Origin: Zoogloeaceae bacterium | Lineage (GTDB): Bacteria; Pseudomonadota; Gammaproteobacteria; Burkholderiales; Rhodocyclaceae | DNA: 6,324 nucleotides | Reading direction: 5' to 3' | Assembly (NCBI GenBank): GCA_031290535.1 | Contig: JAITNI010000338.1 | Location: forward strand, 1 to 6,324 | Shown here: positions 1 to 5,800 of the stretch, one piece after another | Layout: the number at the start of each line of letters is the position of its first letter | Position numbering within the stretch: the stretch's first letter is position 1 | Program-made: the position numbers and the translations under genes | Notes under the pieces: model-generated | What the model saw: only the letters and a program-made list of their open reading frames with translations | What the model was told of the DNA's origin: nothing | The model's database searches: none

Positions 1-1152
1 TACATCAGCAGCGCGGTGGAAGTGCCTGCCGCGGACCGGTTCCACGTCACCGACCTGAACATCAATCAGGCCATCAAGAAGGCGATTGGTTCCGACATCG
101 TGCTCTCCAAGCTCCTGAAGGTCACGGATGGCCCCGCCAATACGCTGGTGATTACAGCGCTCTCCGATGGTCGCCACCTTGATGTCAATGACCTGCAAAT
201 CGAGTTCGCCATCCCGACCACGGTCAGCACAACCGACGCCGCCGCCTGGCGCGCCGCCATCGGCGCCGACGCCGCATGGGCTGACGCCGACTTGCTGGCA
301 GGCCGGGTTGAGGCTTTCAACCAGTTGTTGATCTCCAAGGGTTCAAACCTCATAGCTTTGCCGGGGACGGTCAGCGATCTGGACAATTACGGCGTCAATG
401 CGGGGGGGAATTACACCAGCTGGTATACGTCCAACAATCAGACGGTGCTTGCGGGCCATGGCGACTACAAGGCGGCGTTCGCCAATACTGGCGCAGACCT
501 CGCTGGCACGAATTCCGATCACGTCTCGGACAACATCATCAACGCCGGTTCGGGTGATGATGTGATTGTGCTCTCCACGGGCGAGCTGTCCAACGACACC
601 ATCAAATGGACGGACTTCAACCAGGGCACCAACACCATCGTGAACTTCGAGACGGATGGGACAACGCTGGGCGACGACTGGCTGGACTTCACCAGCTATG
701 GCGCGAAGTGGCTGGCGGCGGCGACGCTGGATGCTACCGGCAAGGTGAATAGCACCAACGGATGGGATGTGGCGACGGATCTGCGTGGCGCGCACAATGG
801 CTCCAGCAGTTACAATCAGGCGCTGCCGGGCTGGCTCGACAAAACCACCAACATTGCCTACCCGGAACTCTACCAGGTCAACACGGGCGACAAGTACATC
901 ACCCTGACCCGCGCGTATGAGGAAGTGGATGCCAACAGCACGGTAGCGGGCACCGAGCCGCACCGCAGCACGCTGTACAAGATCGAGTTGTGGACGGTGA
1001 ATGGCAATGAAGCCGACGCTTACCGCGACATCGTCTCCACTGAAGTCCGTGACTCCGCGCAACTGATCGGTTATGTCGATCTGGGCAAGGTGATTGATGC
1101 AGCATCCTTCAGCACCGACGACGTTCTGTCGCATATCGACTACATCCTGTAA
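1..1152 (+). CDS. C-terminal part of a probable type I-secreted RTX-like calcium-binding protein (5' partial)
   Basis: The frame is open from the first base to TAA at 1150-1152, giving 383 visible residues. A GTG at 16 is an in-frame valine with no convincing ribosome site, so the true start very probably lies upstream of the window. The protein is acidic, rich in Asn, Asp, Thr, Gly and Trp, and has no cysteine, which is typical of proteins exported in one step by type I (ABC/HlyD/TolC) machinery. At visible residues 178-191 there is an RTX-type nonapeptide segment, NIINAGSGDDVIVL, resembling the GGxGxDxux calcium-binding repeat. It is followed by TNTIVNFE, a motif common after RTX blocks. 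The C-terminus (IGYVDLGKVIDAASFSTDDV...) ends in alternating hydrophobic and acidic residues, as uncleaved type I secretion signals often do. Only one clear repeat is visible, so the RTX assignment rests on pattern rather than a full array. The likely role is a large extracellular or surface-layer/adhesin-type protein. The exact function is not recognised. Confidence 0.6.
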   Translation, partial: YISSAVEVPAADRFHVTDLNINQAIKKAIGSDIVLSKLLKVTDGPANTLVITALSDGRHLDVNDLQIEFAIPTTVSTTDAAAWRAAIGADAAWADADLLAGRVEAFNQLLISKGSNLIALPGTVSDLDNYGVNAGGNYTSWYTSNNQTVLAGHGDYKAAFANTGADLAGTNSDHVSDNIINAGSGDDVIVLSTGELSNDTIKWTDFNQGTNTIVNFETDGTTLGDDWLDFTSYGAKWLAAATLDATGKVNSTNGWDVATDLRGAHNGSSSYNQALPGWLDKTTNIAYPELYQVNTGDKYITLTRAYEEVDANSTVAGTEPHRSTLYKIELWTVNGNEADAYRDIVSTEVRDSAQLIGYVDLGKVIDAASFSTDDVLSHIDYIL

Positions 1153-1171
1153 AACCCCGCCCCGGTTTTTT
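1151..1171 (+). terminator. Weak terminator-like hairpin overlapping the stop of the RTX-like gene
   Basis: AAAACC (1151-1156) can pair with GGTTTT (1164-1169) around a C-rich loop, and the stem runs into six T residues (1166-1171). The stem is only 6 bp and is A/T-weak, so this may be a minor or decayed terminator. The strong one is 60 bp further on. Between the two, 1175-1208 holds an imperfect G/C-run inverted repeat (CCCCC at 1177-1181, GGGGG at 1197-1201). Confidence 0.3.
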
Positions 1172-1230
1172 CCACTCCCCCGTCTCCGCTTGTACAGGGG
1201 GACGGGAGGAAAAACCAACAGGCAACCTTC

Positions 1231-1257
1231 AAAACCCCGCTTCGGCGGGGTTTTTTT
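1231..1257 (+). terminator. Strong Rho-independent terminator of the RTX-like gene
   Basis: A perfect stem, AAAACCCCGC (1231-1240) against GCGGGGTTTT (1245-1254), closes a stable TTCG tetraloop and is followed by a seven-T run (1251-1257). This is a textbook intrinsic terminator. It lies 79 bp past the stop codon of the upstream gene and separates that transcript from the repeat and regulator. The A-tract on the 5' side gives it some capacity to work in the reverse direction too. Confidence 0.88.
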
Positions 1258-1274
1258 ATTGGGCGTTGGGCGGG

Positions 1275-1432
1275 CACTTCCCCCCTGTCAAGGGGGGATT
1301 GAGGGGGGTTTGGGAGGGTTCAGCAAGCACTAGCCGCTTCTGCCCACGGAACCCTCCAAAAAAACCCCTCCCGACCTCCCCTTGACAGGGGAGGAGCAAC
1401 CCCCCCGCCCGGCTGGCCGTCCCTTCTCCCCT
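1275..1432 (+). repeat. Palindromic repeat element, left copy
   Basis: This segment recurs in inverted orientation at 2619-2774. Bases 1275-1347 match the reverse complement of 2702-2774 at 72 of 73 positions. The only difference is C at 1324, where the other copy reads A. The remainder (1348-1432) aligns with several substitutions and small indels. The element is itself an imperfect palindrome. Two arms of about 45 bp each carry a hairpin with a conserved four-base loop: 1279-1298 has an 8-bp stem with loop GTCA, and 1375-1394 has an 8-bp stem with loop TGAC. A unique centre of about 30 bp (CAAGCACTAGCCGCTTCTGC) separates the arms. It contains no open reading frame worth calling, so it is a non-coding dispersed repeat of the REP/MITE-like kind; the family is not recognised. 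Confidence 0.85.
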
Positions 1433-1456
1433 TGCGGGACAAGGCCGCAGGCCGCA

Positions 1457-1483
1457 GGCGGGTTTTGCGAAGCAGAACGCGCC
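1457..1483. other. Imperfect hairpin upstream of the CRP-type site
   Basis: Bases 1457-1468 pair with 1472-1483 around a GAA loop: 12 positions with one G-G mismatch and one G-T wobble. Just before it, the 7-mer GGCCGCA is tandemly duplicated (1443-1456). No T-tract follows on the plus strand, so it is not a standard terminator. It may be the tail of the repeat insertion or an isolated structural element. Function is unknown. Confidence 0.4.
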
Positions 1484-1531
1484 TGAACGTCTGGTTACGA
1501 AAAGTCATGAAATCCTGGGGGGAAATCATAA

Positions 1532-1551
1532 AATGTGACATACGTCACATT
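1532..1551. promoter_or_regulatory. CRP-type operator (TGTGA-N6-TCACA)
   Basis: The 20-bp sequence AATGTGACATACGTCACATT has two perfect 8-bp arms around ATAC. It contains the canonical CRP half-sites TGTGA (1534-1538) and TCACA (1545-1549) at the standard six-base spacing. It lies 300 bp upstream of the start codon of the CRP/FNR-family regulator, with no other gene between. That regulator's recognition helix has the Arg-Glu...Arg residues that read TGTGA in E. coli CRP, so the site may serve autoregulation. I see no convincing -35/-10 pair next to it, so whether it activates or represses is open. An FNR site (TTGAT-N4-ATCAA) would look different. Confidence 0.72.
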
Positions 1552-1851
1552 GTGAACCGGAGTTCCCGGTGAGAATTGCCCCGCGCCATCAAGGCAGGTT
1601 CTTTGTGCGCGGGTTCGGGGGTTGTCATCCCGGACAAACGTGAAATACACATGGCGCTGGCCAAAACAAAAAAGTCCCTGCTCCCGGAGAAGAGGCAAAC
1701 GCGGGGTTGTCTCTGCTGGAAAAAGGTCTTCCGGCCATCGTGCCGGAAGACGATTGAAAATCCCGGAGCGCATGAATGCTCCCTGCGTAAAATTCACGTC
1801 GCCCCTCGCCCTGCCCTGAAGGGCGCGTTCAAACCGGAGCCTGTTTTTTAG
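1552..1851 (+). other. Long leader region of the CRP/FNR-type regulator gene
   Basis: About 300 bp separate the CRP-type operator from the regulator's ATG with no clear gene. It contains a perfect hairpin at 1726-1751. It also holds an open stretch with TTG at 1576 or ATG at 1651 that ends in TAG at 1849-1851, directly abutting the ATG at 1852 and in the same frame. The predicted peptide is Lys/Arg-rich with several cysteines, resembles nothing I recognise, and has no good ribosome site, so I do not call it a gene. If transcription starts near the operator, this is a 5' untranslated leader of unusual length. Confidence 0.4.
1726..1751 (+). other. Perfect 10-bp hairpin in the regulator leader
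   Basis: GTCTTCCGGC (1726-1735) and GCCGGAAGAC (1742-1751) are exact reverse complements around a six-base loop, CATCGT. No T-run follows, so it is not an intrinsic terminator. In RNA it would form a stable stem-loop about 100 nt before the start codon. As DNA it could be a protein-binding palindrome. It matches no riboswitch class I can name. Confidence 0.5.
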
Positions 1852-2592
1852 ATGACACTCCCCCCTCTCCCTCCCGACGCGCCCAAAACCGCGCTGGCGG
1901 GCAAGAAGATGTTTACGGTCAATCTGCAACAGATCCCGCTGTTGAACGGGTTGTCGCCGCAGACCCTGGCGCAGGTGGGACGCGCCATGATTTTTCGTCC
2001 CTATGGCAAGGGCGCGTATGTGCTGCACAAGGGCAGCGAGGGGGAATTTCTGTTTTTTTTGCTGACGGGGCGTCTGCAAGTCATCGACCTGACGGACGAT
2101 AACCGGGAGGTGGGGCTGTCCTTTCTGTCGCCCGGCGATTTTACCGGCGAGCTTTCCATCATTGACAGCCTGCCCCGTTCCGCCTCGGTGGTGGCGACCG
2201 AACCCAGCCTGCTGGCGCTGTTGCCCCGCCGCGAGGCGCAGGCGCTGATGTACACGCAGCCCCTGATTGCCGAACGGATTCTGAAAAGAACGGTGGCGAT
2301 GATTCGGCAAACGTCCAGCTACCGGGCGATTCTGGGCATCAACAACGCCTTCCAGCGTTTTTACGCCCTCATTTTCCAGATGGCGCGCCCCGGCCCCGGC
2401 GGGCTGGTGGTCATTGAAATACTGCCCACCCAGCAGGAAATCGCCGCCACGATCAACGTCAGCCGCGAAACCGTCTCCCGCGCCCTGCGCGTGCTGCTGG
2501 AAAAGGGCATTGTGGAAAAAGACCTGCGCCGCCTGATCGTCCGCAACCCGGAAGCCCTGCGCCACATCGCCGCCGCCAGCCCAAACGCCTGA
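1852..2592 (+). CDS. CRP/FNR-family transcriptional regulator, probably cyclic-nucleotide-responsive
   Basis: This 246-residue protein is complete and slightly longer than classical CRP (about 210) because of a Pro-rich N-terminal extension. The N-terminal half is a cyclic-nucleotide-binding beta-barrel. It keeps the phosphate-binding cassette G99-E100-L101 followed by R109-S110, and Thr154-Ser155 align without a gap with E. coli CRP Thr127-Ser128, which contact the cAMP base. There is no cysteine, so an FNR-type iron-sulfur cluster is excluded. The winged helix occupies about residues 190-235; its recognition helix SRETVSR (204-210) resembles CRP's SRETVGR, with Arg, Glu and Arg in the positions that read TGTGA. 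The start at 1852 has GGAG at 1836-1839, 12 bases upstream, which is long. A second candidate, Met20 at 1909, would give a more usual length. An in-frame TAG at 1849-1851 rules out any earlier start. The gene is monocistronic, bracketed by inverted repeats and preceded by a CRP-type operator. cAMP as ligand is inferred; other effectors occur in this family. Confidence 0.93.
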   Translation: MTLPPLPPDAPKTALAGKKMFTVNLQQIPLLNGLSPQTLAQVGRAMIFRPYGKGAYVLHKGSEGEFLFFLLTGRLQVIDLTDDNREVGLSFLSPGDFTGELSIIDSLPRSASVVATEPSLLALLPRREAQALMYTQPLIAERILKRTVAMIRQTSSYRAILGINNAFQRFYALIFQMARPGPGGLVVIEILPTQQEIAATINVSRETVSRALRVLLEKGIVEKDLRRLIVRNPEALRHIAAASPNA

Positions 2593-2604
2593 GAACCCCG
2601 GTAA

Positions 2605-2631
2605 TCCCTTCTCCCCTCAGGGGAGAAGGGA
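2605..2631. terminator. Perfect 12-bp hairpin just after the regulator; possible terminator without T-tract
   Basis: TCCCTTCTCCCC (2605-2616) and GGGGAGAAGGGA (2620-2631) form a perfect 12-bp stem with loop TCA, starting 12 bp after the stop codon of the regulator. No T-run follows on the plus strand, so termination here would be weak or Rho-assisted. It overlaps the outer end of the right repeat copy; the left copy has only a partial equivalent (GTCCC at 1419-1423 with GGGAC at 1436-1440). It may also protect the mRNA 3' end, as REP-type stems do. Confidence 0.45.
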
Positions 2632-2774
2632 CGGTCAACGCCGGGCGGGGATTCGCTCCTCCCCTGTCAAGGGGAGGCCGGGAGGGGTTTGGGGGGGGTC
2701 AGTGGGCAGAAGCGGCTAGTGCTTTCTGAACCCTCCCAAACCCCCCTCAATCCCCCCTTGACAGGGGGGAAGTG
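2619..2774 (-). repeat. Palindromic repeat element, right (inverted) copy
   Basis: This is the reverse-complement partner of the element at 1275-1432. Its best-conserved part (2702-2774) matches 72 of 73 bases. It carries the same two loop-conserved hairpins: 2658-2677 (8-bp stem, loop GTCA) and 2751-2770 (8-bp stem, loop TGAC). It fills almost all of the 234-bp gap between the convergent regulator and glycosyltransferase genes, so its stems may be the transcription barrier between them; no conventional T-tract terminator is visible for either gene here. No target-site duplication is evident at the outer ends. Confidence 0.85.
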
Positions 2775-2826
2775 TCCCGCCTCCGAAGCTGACATCATGG
2801 TGGCCTCAATCGCCCCTTGTGCGCGG

Positions 2827-5800
2827 CTAGCGGTTCATGGCCTGCCGGATTTTTTCCCGCAGGCCGGGAAAATGGCCGAGCAGCCAGATCGCGCGGTTGA
2901 GGAGCCAGGGGGATTGGGTCGTCAGGTAGGCGACGCGCCGCAGCGGCCAGGAGAGGAATTTTGGGGGCGGCGACGGGCGGCGGATGGCGTCGGCGGGCGG
3001 CAGGACGCGGGTTGTCTGGCTGCCCGACGTCAACACGGTCGTCGTGGCCGTCGCCAGTTGCCAGAGCCGCGCCGCGCTCTCCCGCCAGGTCTGCCAGGGC
3101 AGGGCGTCCGTCCGGGGGTGTTCACCCGCCTCGTACAGGCCGCGCCATTGCGCGAGCGTGGCGGCCAGATCGGCGCGGAAATAGCAGGCATGATCGCCCG
3201 CGATTTCGCGGAACACCGGAATGTCGCGCGCGATCACCGGCAAGCCGTGTTGCGCCGCCTCGATGAGCGGCAGTCCAAACCCTTCCGCGTGGGAGGCGGC
3301 AATCAGACAGGCGGCAGCGGCATAAAGGCGTTCCAGATATTCATCGCTCACGTCCGGCAGCCAGAACAGCAGGCGGTCTTTTTGCGGATGGGCGGCCAGC
3401 CGCTGGACGAGCGCCTCCACCATCCAGCCCTGCCGCCCCACGATCACCAGCGGCAGCGCGGCCCCCTCTGCCCAGAGACGCTCAAAGGCATCGAGGACTT
3501 CCGCGTGACCCTTTCTCGGCTCCAGCGTTCCCACCATCAAAAAGCCCGGCGGTCGGGCGCTCAGGACGTCCAGCACGGCGTCGGCGTCGGGCGGCAGTCC
3601 CCGGCTGGGCGCGGAGGCGGCCATGTCCGCGCCGTTGTGGGAGTGCTCGATACAGAGCGGCCATGTCCGGCGCGGGCCAAAGCTGTCCAGCCAGTTTTTC
3701 AATTCATCCGCCGTACTGCGGGAAACGCAGATGGCCGCGTCAAACGCGCCAATCGTTTCCAGCCACGGCTGGTATGCGTTTGCGCTCCCCGGCGGGAAAA
3801 ATTCCGAATGCGTGACCGGCAGGAGATCATGCACCAGAAACCCGACGCGTACGCCGCTGTGATGCCATTTTTCCAGACAGGCGCGTTGCGCGGGAATGAC
3901 CTGCGGTTGCAAATCCAGCCCAAAAAATACGTCGCCTTCCCAGGCGTCGACCGGGACATCTTCCGTCCAGGCGTCCGGGATGCCCAGAAAACGGCAGGTA
4001 AAACGGCGGGCGTAAAAATAGCCCGCGCTCTGGGGCGTGGCGTACACCGGCTCCACCCGCCAGCCGTTCGGCGCGGGATTGGTGAGCCATTCGCGCAGCA
4101 CCGCCCGCGTGACGCGCTGAATGCCGGATTTCACGTCGCGCACCACCAGTTCCGAGACATCCACCAGCAACTGACGCGCTCTGGGCGCGGGCGGAAAATT
4201 GACGGCCAGCAATGCCGCCCAGGGAGAAAGCGCCTCCGCCCCGGCCAGCGTGCGGGCCAGCCCCGGCAATAATCCGGGCGCGTCGCCCTGCGCCCGCGCA
4301 TAGGCGCGTTCAATGGCTTCGGCATATTTTTGCGCGCACGAACGCGGCGCGTGGCGCTCGGCCACCAGGACGCGCCCCGCCTCGCCCAGCGCGCGGCGGC
4401 GTTTGGGGTCGTCGCGCAGGGCAAGAAGCGCCTGGGAAAGTTCGCGGTTTTCAAAAGCGTCCGGCAGCATCCAGACCGCGTTTGCGTCCAGCTCCGCCTG
4501 ACTGCCGTGGGCGTTCACGACAGTCGCCAGCCCATGATTCATGCAATCGAGCGCCGTGCCCGAAGTTTCGCCACGTGACTGGATACGCAACTGCACGCCG
4601 ACATCCGCCGCCGCGAGATAACGCCGGAAGGTCGCCCGGTCAACCCGGCCCGTGACGCATACCTGTCCTTCCAGACCGCTCATGCGAATCTTGCGTTCAA
4701 TCCAGCGGCCATAATCGCTCCTCTGGTCGCCCACAAAGACCAGCCGCGCCCGCGCATCCGCCGCCAGCGGCGAATCCCGCCAGGCGTCCAGCAGCCGCTC
4801 ATTTTGTTTGGCCATCCCCAGAAAGCCGAAGGAACAGACCAGAAAATCTTCCGGCGCAAGCCCCAGCGCCTGCCGCGCCGCTGCCCGCTCCCGTTCCCGC
4901 GCCTGTTCCGAAGGCGCGCCGCTGGCCGCCTCGCGCAAGTGCGGCACAACATGCCAGTCCTGTCCGGCCTGAGCGCCATACCATTGTCCGGCCAGCGCGC
5001 GGGCGTGTTCGCTATGCACAATCACCCCCAGCGCCGACTGGAGCACCGACAGATTGGCCGGGTAACGCCAGATGACATCGGAAATGTTCTTTTCCAGATA
5101 GCGTTCCAGCACCGCCGGGTAGCCGTGGCTCTCATAGAGTGATCGCGCCCAGACATAGGGCGTCGCAGGCAAGGCGGCCCGATCGGCCTGAATGCCGGAA
5201 AGAAAAAAGTCGTGCAGCGCGATGACGCCGGGAATCTGTTCCAGCAGCGCGAACTGGTGCAGATGAAAGGACGAATTGCCAAAGTGGTACAGCACCCGCT
5301 CGAATTCGCCCGCGTGAGCGCAAAACCATTCCACGCTCCGCACGGGGCAATGTTCGGTAATCCAGGGGTCGGTGACTTTCGCCTGCGCGACAATCACCTC
5401 AATTGCATAGAATTCACTCAAGACCGGCAGCAGTTCGGCGCTGTAATCGCTGATGCCGCTCGCTTCGGGCGGCAAGGGCGACAGATAGGCCAGCCGGGGG
5501 CGTCGGGCGGGCGGTTTTGCGGCGGCGGCGCGGGCGGCAAGGGTGGTTGCGTGTCGCGCTGCCAGCGCCGCCAGCGCGCGACAGGCGCTCGCCTCCCAGG
5601 AAAACTTTTGCGCCTGAAGAGGGCCATGCGCTTCCAGACTTTGCCGCAGGGTTGCGTCTTCCAGAACGGCGGCCATTTTCGCGGCGATGGACGCCGGGTT
5701 TCCCGCGTCAAACAGGGCGTCGTCGCGCCCGAGGACTTCCGGCAGGCTGGAATTGTTTCCCGCGATCACCGCCTTGCCGCACCGCATGGCTTCCAGCACC

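Noticed and set aside
343..1218. Long minus-strand open frame (291 codons) opposite the RTX-like gene
   Set aside because: It is antisense to a gene with clear RTX-like composition. Its translation has no recognisable domain and it runs past the gene's end into the G/C-run region; such shadows are expected in GC-rich DNA.
1094..1333. Plus-strand 79-codon frame overlapping the end of the RTX-like gene and the terminator
   Set aside because: It crosses the strong terminator and runs into the non-coding repeat. Its C-terminal half is simply translated G-runs.
1275..1432. CRISPR array
   Set aside because: Only two copies exist, in opposite orientation and separated by a gene; there are no regular direct repeats or spacers.
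1495..2565. Minus-strand open frame (356 codons) opposite the regulator
   Set aside because: The plus strand encodes an unmistakable CRP/FNR protein over most of this span. The antisense product is rich in Gln, Arg, His and Gly with no domain.
1852..2592. FNR-type oxygen sensor
   Set aside because: The protein contains no cysteine, so it cannot ligate a 4Fe-4S cluster, and the recognition helix matches CRP rather than FNR.
1275..2774. Classical IS element or composite transposon ends
   Set aside because: No transposase is encoded between or beside the repeats and no target-site duplication is visible at 1275 or 2774. Non-coding palindromic repeats are the safer call.
2689..4272. Plus-strand open frame (527 codons) opposite the glycosyltransferase
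   Set aside because: The opposite strand carries conserved GT motifs throughout. This frame starts inside the repeat element and gives an Arg/Gln/Gly/Pro-rich sequence typical of a shadow.
4212..4655. Plus-strand 147-codon frame, Pro/Arg/Ala-rich
   Set aside because: It is a shadow of glycosyltransferase module 2 and the linker; composition is that of an antisense frame in GC-rich DNA and there is no ribosome site.
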